Origin: Branchiostoma floridae | Lineage: Eukaryota; Chordata; Leptocardii; Amphioxiformes; Branchiostomatidae | Length of the DNA stretch: 64,000 nt | Direction of reading: 5' to 3' | Assembly (NCBI RefSeq): GCF_000003815.2 | Contig: NC_049983.1 | Location: 16,328,059-16,392,058 of the forward strand | In this document: positions 11,301 through 23,200 of the stretch, one piece after another | Numbering within the stretch: the stretch's first letter is position 1 | How the letters are laid out: every line of letters starts with the position of its first letter | Notes under the pieces: generated by a model | Seen by the model: only the letters and a program-made list of their open reading frames with translations | Databases searched by the model: none | Told to the model about the DNA's origin: nothing | Position numbers and translations under genes: made by a program

Positions 11301-12841
11301 TGATAAAGCGTTTTAGAAAAACATGAAGAGGACAAAAAGGCGGTCACATTTGTCGCAATTTTTTTTTGTCGTAGGGATTTTCTCTAGGATATTATTATAA
11401 TAGTGAATTAAAACCTTTATTGTACTTTTTGCCCAACCGAGCTAAGTATATGTAACAACAAAGACAATACATACATTTAGATATGTATCACAGAGATCTA
11501 GTCTAACACAGAAGTTCACTATTTTCACTTCTTGGTAATGATGAAAAATGTAGGACTGTATGGTTAGCAATAGTCAGTTCGTCAAATCATACAGTAAATC
11601 GGAACTAGTTGAACATCACAGTTTAGGCGTGTTAAATGTTCTAGATAAAGCAAAAATGCTCATATTTGCTTGAAGCTGCAAGGCCTAAGAACTTCTCAAT
11701 GTCTTACTCTCTCACACAAGCTCCTGCCTTCTTCTTGAATCTTTTCTTCGATGCTACCCTTCCCGACTTTCATGCCAAGGGTCTTCAAGACGGTGGTGGC
11801 AAACCTCTTCTTCTGCTTGAACTCTTCACCCCAGCGGGTACCCACAATGTCTGTATATTTGGAGTCATCAATAAATTGACACATAGCCGCCATATAAAGG
11901 ACACTAATGTCACTATCGGTGAGAAAAATACTCCTTTGGCCGGCTGACTCCCCTAGCGTACTATTGACTCGATTCACATTGCCCAAGTTCTACAATTAGA
12001 CCAGCACTGATCCGCGGAGCCTGGTAGAGGCTCTAAGGACACAGAAAATTTCATGGAGGATTACCGCGTACGCATTGAAGAAAAAGAAGATCATTTTGCT
12101 CCGGTGATGGTTCATGTCATGGTCACATAACTGATTCTGAAAATGGGAAGATTTACCACGTGGTAGCTTTCATTACACTTTCAACTTAAAAACAACGTTT
12201 CTGGTTGCTTTAAAAATCTAGGTATTGCTTGTCAATCTTGCTTTTTGTTTGCGCTCTCACACAGGAAGTCTGTAGGGAATGTCATTCATAAAATTTACAT
12301 ATGGGATGAGTTTAAAAAGCTAGTAAAATGACATTCAAATAACAATTGCCAAGTAGGTTTGTGTGACGCCTTTTGTGTCGCGGCTGTTTTTCGACGGTGT
12401 TTAAGGAATAAAGAAACATAACAGCTTAAGTACCAGATCTATGTTTTGTTAGGTGTGAATATTTTACTTACCTTTACCGAAGCCTGTAAGAAGGTCTGGT
12501 ATGTAGTTCGGCGGCCTGGACGCGAATAGCTCGGACCTGTCGACCATGGCGTCCTTGACGGCAGCGTAGCCGTTCAGAACCACCACATCCTGCATTCCTA
12601 TCCTGACGGTGAAGACGTCCCCGTACTGCCGCCTCCACGCCGTCAGCTGCAGGTGAGGCGCTCGGCCCAAGGCGAGGAGGTGCCCGAGAACAGGCACCCG
12701 TCCTGCCGGGTAGGGAGGCAGGTTCCTCGAACGTCTTAGATACAAGCACGCCAGAAGGAAAGCAAGACAGAACACAAGATACGTCTGAAAATTCAGACGA
12801 GAAAGCTCGAAGATTGCTAGATTGGGCACTACAGCCGCCAT
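8376..12841 (-). CDS. Cytochrome P450, CYP2 clan
   Basis: Seven exons on the minus strand: 12472-12841, 11708-11850, 10811-11027, 9779-10062, 9255-9443, 8672-8807, 8376-8554. They total 1518 nt and encode 505 aa, the usual length for a microsomal P450, with all phases consistent. The order of motifs is an N-terminal hydrophobic anchor (TYLVFCLAFLLACLYL), a proline-rich hinge (LPPYPAGRVPVLGHL), ANVICAMAFGHRF, I-helix AGTDTVSTT, K-helix ExxR (EVQR), DPDRFDPDRF and the haem loop FSGGRRVCLG with the cysteine ligand. The family carries out NADPH/P450-reductase-driven monooxygenation on the ER face. The substrate cannot be read from the sequence, and CYP2-like versus CYP1/17-like is unresolved. The ATG at 12841 was preferred over an in-frame ATG at 12886 because it directly precedes the anchor. 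The C-helix WxxxR motif appears as FKQKK (see findings). Confidence 0.94.
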
Positions 12842-13684
12842 TTTCCTGCAAAGATAGAACACGTAGTTGTAGTGACCTTGGGTCAAGGACAGTATTTTCG
12901 TGACGTGACTGTAAACACCTTTCTGTGTCCTTGAATGGGACGGCCGGGCTATTAGGTTTCGGGATAAGGTTTAGTATGCCGACTTACTAGTCTTCATTCT
13001 GGCTGCCTCAGTAGGGCTGTCATCCCGTCACGAGCCAATCGAGTTGCCGACTACAACCAAGAAGCAACGTGATTGGCTAATAACTTCCTCTTAAGACAAC
13101 AGAAGGGACTATCTTATTACGCAGCGGGAAGTTCGGATAGCAGGTCGGTACATCTAGCCTGAGTGCCATCCTCCATAGTGACCGCTTGCTCAGTACTTTC
13201 GCTGTACATCGGCGGCGTTGCTTCATAACGTTATACACCGAACGTAACATCATACACGCATTGGGCCTGGCACTATAGACCATTAGAGAGTTGGTTGTCA
13301 CATTATCTTCTTCCGCTGAAGTGTCCAGATTGGTGGACATTGTACCGTTACGTATACAGATGTATCAATGGTTATACGCTGTACCAGAGTTGTGCTCTGT
13401 TATCTCTAAAGAAACTTTAGTCATGACTGCGACATCTGTGTGGCGGTAATACACAATGTATTTCAGGTATGTTTACTGCTAGTTCTTCACGTGCTTGTTG
13501 ATGTTAAATAATACGTTATTGAAATATTTGATCTTGAAAAAATTATAAAACTTAGGCCTTGATTTACTTGTACTTGTCAGGTGTATAGAAATCGTTATGG
13601 AAATGTTATAATGTTAATTCTTTAGTATGCAGGCTTGGGTCTGTGTAATATCATTATGTATGCTTCGCAAATGATCTGGATAGC

Positions 13685-13776
13685 TAATCTCCAGGCAGAT
13701 CTACCGGTGTCATTAGGAGTTTAAGAAGGCCAGCTATATAACGCCTTATGTCACCGGTAGATCTGCCTGGAGATTG
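13685..13776. mobile_element. MITE, CTCC(A/C)AGGCAG-type termini, copy A
   Basis: A 92-bp element whose first and last ~25 bp are inverted copies of each other (start TAATCTCCAGGCAGATCTAC). It is flanked by the perfect 9-bp direct repeat CTGGATAGC at 13676-13684 and 13777-13785. The size and target duplication fit a non-autonomous DNA transposon, possibly Mutator-like because of the 9-bp duplication. Confidence 0.88.
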
Positions 13777-14547
13777 CTGGATAGCACACTGTGCAAAATC
13801 GAGTCGCCCCTTAACCTTTCACCTTTGCTTCAAGAACGCGGCATTTCGGGATAGGAGAGCAAACGTTCACTCAGTATTCCCGATTGCTTTCTTAGTCAGC
13901 CGTCTGTGACTTGGCAGTTTGGGGAGCGCGGAGGAAAGTCATAGTTGCGGAATCACTGGTAAGGTGAGGAAAGACTTTGCACACTTCTACTAGTGACAAC
14001 GATTGAGGAAAAGGGCGATAGTTGACTTTGAGCTAGATCGACTAGTTAGATATTTTCACGATTCTTTGCGGACATAGGAATAGAATCAGGCTGTTGCTAG
14101 GGCCTTTACACATCAACTAACTCTTCGGCACCAGAACCAGCACGCCATGAAGAAGCTTTGTCACAAAGAAGGACCTGTCTTAAACATACTCTAGCCCGCG
14201 CCTGTCACGCCGCAATCACCTCATACAGGTCTTCAGCAAGGACCGTAATACTATGCTTGCTTTCAAAGAACCGTTGGAACTCCATTTCATATACATGTAC
14301 AACCACTCAAATACCAGATACGGCTAATTATAAGTTCAGGGAGGAGGTTTACCAACATCTGAGGAACCTGAAATAACTGTGCAGTACCACTCCTAATTCA
14401 TCCCAACTAATCTTGCTCTGTATCTATCTCGATCCAAATCCAGATCCAGAAATAGCATAGCCTGGTATCCAGCCGTACTTCGATCTGTCCTCGCTGCAAA
14501 TACACAGAGGACAGAAGATAGCATTGTCATGGAGATGACAATGCTAT

Positions 14548-14646
14548 TATAGGCCAAAAAGTAGTTACTCAAGCAACTGGGTATGATTTTGGAAACTGTA
14601 AGACGTTTCAAATGCAAACAACATCCGTCGTTTCTCGTCAGTGACA
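14548..14646. repeat. Dispersed ~100-bp repeat (AGTTACTCAAGCAACT family), copy 1
   Basis: The segment GCCAAAAAGTAGTTACTCAA, then AAGCAACTGGGTATGATTTT and a GACGTTTC block up to TCGTCAGTGACAC, recurs at 50222-50317 and, rearranged, at 48428-48497. It is a dispersed non-coding repeat of unknown class. Confidence 0.8.
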
Positions 14647-14866
14647 CCGCTTTTATGTTTGTTCCAGTATTTCCAGAGGATGAAGAATTGGAGATAAAAA
14701 TGAGAATTTGGATACCAACAATGAATATTCAGTCCCTTCACCTCTTGTACCGAGGTCTTTTGTCTCCGCCAAAGCTTCTTGAAAAGAGCGCGGACAAAAG
14801 ACTGAAAGGTTGAAAAGTTGAAAAGGGTTGTGCATGGTCGAGCGTTGCCTGTTAGTCCTTGGTAAA

Positions 14867-15063
14867 GCCTACGTCACATTTCTGAAACGGGGCCCGGCCG
14901 GGTAGCTTTTGGGAACAAAAAGTATGATATAAAAGACACCAAAGTAAACAAGACGTAAAGAGAATAGTCGTGGGTATTATTGGGTATATTTCTACCTATG
15001 CATATTTTTGTTTGTTTCCACAAACAGCCCGACCGGGCCCCGGTTTGGAACTATGACGCAGGC
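14867..15063. mobile_element. MITE with ~36-bp GC-rich terminal inverted repeats
   Basis: The left end (GCCTACGTCA followed by AAACGGGGCCCGGCCGGG) is the imperfect inverse of the right end at about 15028-15063. The core is AT-rich. No clear target duplication was found. Confidence 0.75.
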
Positions 15064-15542
15064 CTGAACAGAGAGCTTTGAATATACCCGCCGCTGCAGT
15101 ATCCTCCGGGCGGTTTTCTACTAAACCGGCTTACTGATAGCAACCAGGTTATATGCTTACTTGTCGGTATTCTTAGGTTTCCATGGTAAAAAAAAGGCAC
15201 CGTATTCGAAAATGACCATAACAATAACAAGGCCGTTCCAACTGTGGATTCACGTCAAAATGAATTTTGGGTAGTATATCAAAGGTGAAGGCCCCTAAAC
15301 TAGAAAAGTTCTTGTCTAGACTACGTTCGGTACATGTCCAGATGTGTTTTGCTTATCATCAGTCTCAGGGACCATATAAATTACAATGCATTTCACTGCC
15401 TACACAGTTGGAACCACGAATCTCCGTATAGACTGGTCCGATAGCCCCATCCACCTTCGTCTAAACGTAGGAATATGAAACTAAGCATCTACATAGACTT
15501 CCAGCCACTTTTGCATTGGTCATTCTCTGTTTGGTCGAACTG

Positions 15543-15900
15543 CTGATTGCGATAGACAGTCAGGATTGGTCCACTTCACTTATAGATTTCCCCACGTCCC
15601 AAGCTTATGGTTTTTGGCATCGACTGTATATAACCTCATACATGAATTTTGACTTTCGCGTTGTAATATTGTTTTATCATTTTATCAGAACGTAACGGGC
15701 CAAGTATACAGCAACTGCGGATTGCGATAAACAGTAAGGACCCACTGCACTTCCCATTTTTTTCCAGGTCGCTTACTTATGCCCATGAGGTTTTTGGCAT
15801 CACTTGTATATAACCTCATACATGTATTTTGACTTTCGCATTGTAATACTAAGTATTGTTTTATCATTTTTTTCAGAACAAAGGTACGCGACAAGGATAC
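15543..15900 (+). repeat. Tandem duplication of ~175 bp before the zinc-finger gene
   Basis: Two adjacent diverged copies (about 15543-15715 and 15719-15900) share TTGCGATARACAGT, TTTTTGGCATC, TATATAACCTCATACATG and an acceptor-like TTTATCATTTT(N)TCAGAAC. The second copy ends in the likely splice acceptor at about 15876, upstream of the zinc-finger ATG. The first copy keeps a weaker equivalent. Confidence 0.8.
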
Positions 15901-15940
15901 AGCAGCGCCAGGAGATACGCAGTCCGAGGAAACGGGCGTC

Positions 15941-17868
15941 ATGGCGACGTGCGCTGGAAAAGGTGAGAGTGAAGGAAAAGTGAAGAAACTCACCTGTCAG
16001 TTCTGTGAGTACAAAGCAGTTAACTCATCGCGCTTAGAAGAGCACGTCAGGACCCACACCGGTGAGAGACCATTCCAGTGCCAACAGTGCGAGTACTCTG
16101 CTAGACAGAAGCGGGTCCTGGAGATGCACATCAGGATAAAACACACCGGTGAGAGACCGCACCACTGCAAACACTGTGACTTCTCAGCGGCAAGCAGTAC
16201 TGTCCTCGCTAATCACGTTATGGCGACTGACACCGGTGAGAGGCCATTTCAGTGCGCTCTTTGTGACTTTTCGTCGATCTACAAGGCCTCCCTCGGGCGC
16301 CACATCATGGCCAAACACAGCAGCCACAGGCCGCACAAATGCACGGAGTGCGACTTTGCTACGGTGGGGAAAAGTATCTTGAAACGCCACATGGCAAATC
16401 ACGCCGATGTCAAACCATATCCCTGCGATCTTTGCGATTATTCCACCAACACGAACCATAGATTAAAACGGCACATGGCAACGCACACGGGCCAGAGGCC
16501 ACACAAGTGCGACTTCTGCGATTATTCCTCGGCAGTCAAGTCCTGTTTGAAACGCCACGTGCTGGCATTACACACGGGCGAGAAGACACAGAAGTGCGAC
16601 GTTTGTGATTACACCGCAGTCAGCAGGTACAGTTTGAAACAACACGCGGTCAAACACACCGGCGAGAAGCCGTACAAATGTGACACTTGCGACTACGCCA
16701 CAGCGGTGAAGTCAAGTCTTACTACGCACATGAAGAAACACACCGGGAAGAAACCTTACAAATGTGAGATCTGCGGTTATTCCGCGACACTATTGCAGTA
16801 TCTGAAAAACCACATGACCAACCACACCGGCGACAAACAGTACAAATGTGAGCTATGTGAATACGCTGCGCCAACGAAGAAGAGGTTGCAAGATCACATG
16901 GCCAAACACAGTACCGATAAACCGTACAAATGTGAACTTTGTGATTTTCGCACGACTTACAGGGTTAATTTGAAGCACCACATGGTGACACACACTGGTA
17001 ACAAACCTTATAAGTGTGACGCTTGCGATTTTTCTGCAGCGCACATGTCTAGAATGAAACGCCCGACATGGCCAAACACAGCGCGGCCGGAACACTGGAC
17101 AAGACTCACAAGTGTGACGTTTGCGATTATTCTACAATGTTCATGTATAGATTGAAACGCCACATCATGGCCAAACACACTCGTGAGAAGCCTTACAAAT
17201 GTGACGCTTGTGACTTTTCTACTGACCGAATAGAGAGGTTAGAGCGCCATATCCTTGCCACACACGCTGGTGAGAAACCGTTCAAATGTGAGGTTTGCGG
17301 GTATTCTACAAAAGCTAAAATAAACTTGAAACGGCACATGGCCAAACGCACTTGTGAGAGGCCTGACAAATGTGACTTTTTTTCTACTGAACGAACGGAG
17401 AAGTTAGAGCGTCATGTACACGCCGGTGAGAAACCGTTCAAATGTGAGGTTTGCGGGTATTTTACCAAAGCTAAAACAAACTTAAAACGGCACATGACCA
17501 CCCACTCAGATGAGAAACCGTACAGGTGCGAGGCGTGCGGTTTTTCTACAGCACTATTGGATACTTTGAAAAGGCACATGGCCACACATACCGGTGGGAA
17601 GCCACACAAATGCGACCTTTGCGACTATTCTACATCGTTTAAGCCAAATTTGAAACGACACATGGGTACCCATACCGGTAGAGATAAGCCATATAAATGT
17701 GAAATGTGCGATTATGCCGGAGCTGAAAAGACTACCTTAATAATAGCACACATAGCTGTGAAACACTCTGGTGTGAAACCATACAAATGTGGCGTTTGTG
17801 ACTACGCCACTGCAGTGAGATCTAATTGGAGACGGCACATGAAGAGACACACTGATGATAAACCTTAA
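15941..17868 (+). CDS. C2H2 zinc-finger protein with 22 fingers, frameshifted
   Basis: A continuous array of C2H2 fingers starts at the ATG at 15941, about 65 nt after a probable acceptor (TTTTTTTCAG). Frame one encodes 12 complete fingers and most of a 13th. Near 17060-17067 the expected CGCCACATG is CGCCCGACATG, so two extra bases shift the frame and the first frame stops at 17155. The array resumes in the other frame from 17068 for nine more fingers to the stop at 17866-17868. Fingers follow the pattern KCDxCDYSTxxxxxLKRHMxxHTGEKPY with TGEKP linkers, the mark of sequence-specific DNA-binding proteins. The finger starting DKCDFFSTERTEK lacks its second cysteine. No KRAB, SCAN or BTB domain is visible; there is only a short basic N-terminus (MATCAGKGESEGKVKK). 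It is a nuclear DNA-binding protein if expressed. The shift could be a sequencing error, a polymorphism or real decay. Confidence 0.85.
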
Positions 17869-17869
17869 A

Positions 17870-18111
17870 GTGGGCTCTCACTGCACTTGGGGCATCGGTG
17901 CGGCACTACGGGGTTCTTTCACTGCGGTAAAGGTTTTGTTATTGTCTCGATTTTTGATGATATAGATTTTGAATAATACGTAAAGGTATGACTGAGAAGA
18001 CACAAAACGGAAGAAAATTCGTTCTTTATCTATGAAATATCACAAAGTGATCTACGAACCCTGCATGCGGCATGGCCGCACCGGTGCCTCAAGTGCAATG
18101 AGAGTGCACAT
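17870..18111. mobile_element. TIR element directly after the zinc-finger stop codon
   Basis: About 240 bp with ~35-bp imperfect terminal inverted repeats: the left end starts GTGGGCTCTCACTGCACTTG, and the right end near 18076-18111 reads CAAGTGCAATGAGAGTGCAC. Its left end starts one base after the TAA at 17866-17868. No clean target duplication is seen. Confidence 0.75.
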
Positions 18112-18179
18112 TTAGAAGTTGATGTTCACCTTCGCAGACTTCTAGAAGTCTAGTAGTGCTGGTTTTTCTTTTTTGCGTT

Positions 18180-18500
18180 AGGCCTTGTTGATTTGATTAT
18201 ATGGATGGCATCCGCGCGCACATCAACTTTCGGCCGTTTCCAAAAATAAAAAAGATAAACAAATGTATGCTGTGGATTGCAAAAACTAATATCGGAAAAT
18301 GTATACTAATGTCATGAAATATTCGAAGGTCAAAGAAGATGTGAAAGAACAAAAATGAAGAAGCTATTGTTTGGTATACTATATTCTGTGTGTCCAGTCA
18401 TTTGTTCAACCTTCCCGATCACTTAGATTTCATAATGAAAGCCTCAGTTTTTTTTAGTTCCCAGGGGATGTCATCCATATAATCAAATCAACATGGCCTT
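18180..18500. mobile_element. MITE with ~34-bp inverted repeats
   Basis: The left end (18180-18213, TGTTGATTTGATTATATGGA) is repeated inverted at 18466-18500 with only a few differences. The target duplication may be only TA or TTA. The interior is AT-rich and non-coding. Confidence 0.85.
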
Positions 18501-19134
18501 AGTAAGCACGGAACTCCCTCTCTCGGCACCGCATGATCTGCTTGGGGATTAGTTACACCAGGGCCTTTGCTTGACACATACGGACGGCAGGTCTGGCGTG
18601 AGAGGACGGTGCGGCTATTTGAGAATTTACGTCTACTTTTGAAACGAACATGGACTGATTAGGAGAAATAAAAGACGAAATGTTCGTATTTGGACATTGT
18701 TTATTGCAAGTATAGTCCTCTGCATGTAGTTATACTACTTACTTTGAACTACCGCAACAGTAGACCTTGTTTGCCTCTTACTCTTAGCGGATCGGAAATC
18801 TGTAAATACAAAAATTTATAATAACTTGTCTACTTTCACCCCAAACATAGCAATATAACATGGTTATGATGTTTAATAGTTCAATGGTTAACGTGTCATT
18901 TACAAAATTGTTATACCTAACATAGTCTTCTTATACCAAGGGCATAGACCAAATAGTATAGTGAGAAAATTGCGCCAGAGAACGGATATTTGGTGCATGC
19001 AGGTTGTTTAACTTCGATCTAGAGCGTAACAAGTTGTGTCACGTGATTTAATTGCAAATTCTAGACGCTAGTTTCTTTATATCACTACCCTGGATGTCTA
19101 GTATAGCATTAAGGTGTCTTATACTTCAAGTATC

Positions 19135-19302
19135 TAATCTCCAAGCAGATCCTACAATGGCATAAGATAGTACCAAACTGGCCAGGAGATAGTCAGCCAA
19201 GAGGTGACCATTTGCCATGTAGCAAAACACACTCCTAAGCCATCTTCACTCCTCTGCCAGCTTTCGATATCTTATGCTACCGTAGGATCTGCTTGGAGAT
19301 TA
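19135..19302. mobile_element. MITE, CTCCAAGCAG termini, copy B
   Basis: A 168-bp element starting TAATCTCCAAGCAGATCCTA and ending in its near-exact inverse. It is flanked by the perfect 9-bp repeat TCAAGTATC at 19126-19134 and 19303-19311. The subterminal motif CATAAGATAGTA is shared with copies C and D. Confidence 0.92.
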
Positions 19303-20268
19303 TCAAGTATCTACACTTTTATATCTACACTTACAGTGTAAGAAGTTTGATTGATCTGAATACACTAATAAAGTTCAACTTATGATCTGAAAGTTTTTTT
19401 GTGAACCCTTTTTCGTCTGTTCATAGTAACGTTTGAGGTTGGCTTATCTTCACTCTGTCACTTCGCTCACACGGTTGTTCAAGGAAAATCTAAAAGCTTT
19501 CCGAGGACATATGACGCTGTGGACCTCTAGTTATTTGATGGAATTGGTCTATAAAAGAACGATTGCCATGATATCTTGAAAAAAATGAATCCAGACATAA
19601 TGAAATCAACTTCATTTTATTTCTTGTAGTATGTTTAAATACATTTGTTAATTCTAATGAACTGTGATAAAAACAGATTTTTCTTGATATAAATAGGTGG
19701 GTAGAATAAATATTTATAAATAGATGGGTAAAATAAATATATACGATTTCGTGCAAAAACAGTGCAGTTCCGTTAATTCTATATATCAGCAATCTATATC
19801 TCCTAACAACATGGGTAAGATGTAAAAATCAGAAAATGTAAACCTTTCATGTTAAAGGAAAAAAAGTGAAAACAATTTCAATCAGAGATAATTGCTGAAA
19901 GACGAAGTAAATACACTAAGAAAAATGTTCAACAGTTTTTAACTTTAACTATGTTTTAGTTCCAACAAATGGACACTGCTGAAAAAAGAGAAGCCAATAT
20001 TTGACTTAAGTTTATCAACACTCGACAACAGACAAATAAACATTATATCATAAAAATCTTAGACTACTGTTTTTACAGTGAGGAAAATTACTATTCAAAA
20101 CTCATTGCTTTTGGGTACAAACATATTGAACTGTTTCAAATAGTATGTAGTGATGCTGCTCTCCTTTGTGTGCTTTTTACCATGGAGACTCCTGTTTGCT
20201 ATGTGAGAACTTTTATGTTAACCATCATCATATTAACATTGGCTACCTTGGTGACTAATAGCAATGAC
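19303..20268. other. AT-rich spacer, probable 3' region of the minus-strand zinc-finger gene
   Basis: No coding signal. A minus-strand AATAAA near 19612-19620 (TTTATT on the plus strand) could be the polyadenylation signal of the gene ending at 20269. The rest is AT-rich and unremarkable. Confidence 0.45.
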
Positions 20269-23200
20269 TCATTTATATCCATCTCCATCACCTTTGACCT
20301 CTGACACTTTGGGGTCAGATGGGTCAAGATCACTGCTGTTGACATTGACTTTTGACCCCTCAGGGATTGGACTGCCATGGTCACTGCTGTTGACATTGAC
20401 TTTTGACCCCTCAGGGATTGGACTGCCATGGTCACTGCTGTTGGCATTGACTTTTGACCCCTCAGGGATTGGACTACCATGGTCATTGCTGTTGACATTG
20501 ACTTTTGACCCCTCAGGGATTGGACTACCATGGTCACTGCTGTTGACATTGACCTTTGACTCCTCAAGGAAACTGCCATGGTCACTGCTGTTGATATTGA
20601 CCTTTGACTCCTCAAGGAGACTGCCATGGTCACTGCTGTTGATATTGACTTTTGACCCCTCATGGATTGGATGGCTATGGTCAATGGGGTTGACATTGAC
20701 TTTTGACCCCTCATGGATTAAACTATCCTCATAACTGCTGTTGACAATGACTTTTGACCTTGTGGGGATGGGAATCCCATGATGACGGCTATTGTGGTAG
20801 TCCAGTGCATGCTTCTGTCTTCCCGAGTAGTCGCACTTGTCACACTTGAAGGGTTTCTCATCCGTGTGGATGCGTATGTGCACCTTCAGGTTCTGCACAT
20901 GTTTGAATCGCTGTCCGCAGTACTCACAGATGTACCTGGTCTCGCCGGTATGAACCACCTGATGCTTGGTCAGGTCGTACAGGTGTTCAAACCTGATGGT
21001 GCAGCCCTCCCAGGGGCAGGCTATGGGCAGGTGGTCCCTGTGCTGGGAGTAGTGCTTGTTCAGCTGTGGCCGGGTGGAGAAGGTTGCAGAACATGTCTGG
21101 CAGTAGCCTGTCCACCGGTACACTCTCTTGGACCGACACACGTGCTTGTCAAGCACTTTCTTCTTAGAGCAGGAGAACTTGCACTTGGGGCACCGGAGCA
21201 TCTTGTGGATTCGGAGGTGGTACATGACGGCTGTTGGGGTGGCAAATTCACGGTCACACATGTCACAACTGTATGTCGCAGTGTCGGACTGAGTGAAACC
21301 CTTCTCGTGATCCTGTACATGGGATTGATACAGGGATTTCGCTTTAAAGTCCTTGTTACAAGTTTTACAGGTGTATTTTTCATCCTGAGGAGGCAGGGTT
21401 GACTTCAATGGTGGAAATGGGATGGTGCTTTCTTTCCTTGGAATGTTTTCTTGAGTTTGAATGACATTTTCTTGCAGAACTTGGTGTGTGTTTTCCTTAT
21501 CATAAGACCAACCAGTTTTACAGGCGTACTTTTTATCCTGAGGAAGCAGGGTTGACTTCATTTGTAGAGATGGAATAGTGCTTTCTTTCTGATGACTGAG
21601 ACTTAAGTTTGCTGGGTGTGCACTGATTGTGCGTCCACTGTTTCCTGTCCCTGCTTTCATGAAGATGATGATTTTTTTCCTTGGAATGTTTTCTTGAGCT
21701 TGGAAGAAGTTTTCTTGCAGAACTTGAGGTGTGTTTTCCTTAGCACAAGACCAAGCTGTACTGTCTTCCTGATTTACAACAATCCCCTTTCCAGAATCTG
21801 TTTTCCTTTTCTTAGACAGGGTTGACTTCAATTGTGGAAATTGGATAGTGCTTTCTTTTGATGGAATGTTTTCTTGAGTTGTCGAGGTTTCTTGCAGAAC
21901 TTGGGGAATGTTTTCCTTAGCACAAGACCAAGCTGTACTGTCTTCCTGATTTACAACAATCCCCTTTCCAGAATCTGTTTTCCTTTTCTTAGACAGGGTT
22001 GACTTCAATTGTGGAAATTGGATAGTGCTTTCTTTTGCTGGCATGTTTTCTTGAGTTGTCAAGGTTTCTTGCAGAACTTGGGGAATGTTTTCCTGCATTA
22101 TGGACCCAGCAGTACTGCCTTCCAATTTGACATCAATTTCCTTCTCAGAATCTGTTTGCCTTTTCTTGGAATTAAAATAAGACTCGTGTCCTGTTTTCTT
22201 TTTCTTTGACCGACACACATGCTTGTCCATTACCCTCTTTTTTGAACAGACAAAATTACAGTTAAGACACCTGAGTCTGTTATGTATGCGCAGGTGGTAC
22301 AGGACGGAGGTTTGGGTGGCAAATTCCCGATCGCATGTGTTGCACCTGTACTTCGTGTCATCTACCTGGGTGAAACCGGGCTTCTTCAACTTAAAGTTCT
22401 TGTGATCTTCCATGTGGGAATAATACAGGGATCTTACTTTAAACACTTTACCACACGTTTCACAGCCAAACTTCTCATCTTGAACTGGCTGCTGGGTAAA
22501 GTTCTGCTGTAGAGTTGTTGGTTTGATGCTTTCTTGCAAAAGTGGTGTGGTCTTCCCCTGAGGTTTTGTAGTATTTTCTTGCCTGCTGTTTTCTCTCAGA
22601 AATGGGGTGATGTTTTCCTGTAAACTACATCCGGCAGTGTCCTCTTGTTTCACAACCGTCCACTTGTGTGTGCCTTCAAACCCCACACTTCTGGGCTGTT
22701 GTATGACAGACAGCGGCACAGCAAACCGAAAAGGGTCTATATCACTACCTCTCCTCCTAGACTCCTGTATCTGGGATGTTTGGATACCATCTTGGTCTAT
22801 TCTGGCAGCATTTGGCTCAACCAGTCCTACAGAAGGGCTATTGTTAACATAGTTATATGGGAAACTGCATTGTGAAGGATTATATGCAAAAGGATGATAC
22901 CATGGGCTTGATCCAGTCCAGTTTTGTTGGCTAAATGGTAGATTGTTTTGAACAGGAAACCCATACACGTGTTGGTGTCCTTGTGTCATCATTAAAGTCT
23001 CCCAGTGCCTTTGGTAGTAATCTNNNNNNNNNNNNNNNNNNNNNNNNNNNNNNNNNNNNNNNNNNNNNNNNNNNNNNNNNNNNNNNNNNNNNNNNNNNNN
23101 NNNNNNNNNNNNNNNNNNNNNNNCACTTTTGCAAGAAAGCATCAAACCAACAACTCTACAGCAGAACTTTACCCAGCAGCCAGTTCAAGATGAGAAGTTG

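Larger units (their letters stand above)
12842..15940. other. Intergenic spacer between divergent P450 and zinc-finger genes
   Basis: No convincing coding sequence. It holds two TIR elements (13685-13776 and 14867-15063), a diverged repeat copy (14548-14646), and a ~175-bp tandem duplication before the zinc-finger gene. The P450 promoter should lie just above 12841 and that of the zinc-finger gene somewhere in 13400-15900, but I see no decisive core element. The word GGTATCCAGCCGTA near 14463 recurs in similar form near 63874, suggesting another dispersed repeat. Confidence 0.6.

Noticed and set aside
12000-12135. Possible extra P450 exon between exons 1 and 2
   Set aside because: Exons 1 and 2 already join in phase (GFGK then DIVGTRW) with the expected family spacing; this stretch has no matching splice phase.
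12464-12886. Upstream in-frame ATG at 12886 as the P450 start
   Set aside because: It would add MTQGHYNYVFYLCRK before the membrane anchor; microsomal P450s normally begin just before the anchor, as with the ATG at 12841.
13077-13340. 87-codon minus-strand frame upstream of the P450
   Set aside because: No homology recognised, no splice context linking it to the P450, and a length expected by chance.
20264-21402. Long plus-strand frames (156 and 207 codons) opposite the zinc-finger gene
   Set aside because: They lie exactly over the minus-strand zinc fingers and the 17-residue tandem repeats; the repeat period divisible by three keeps antisense frames open.
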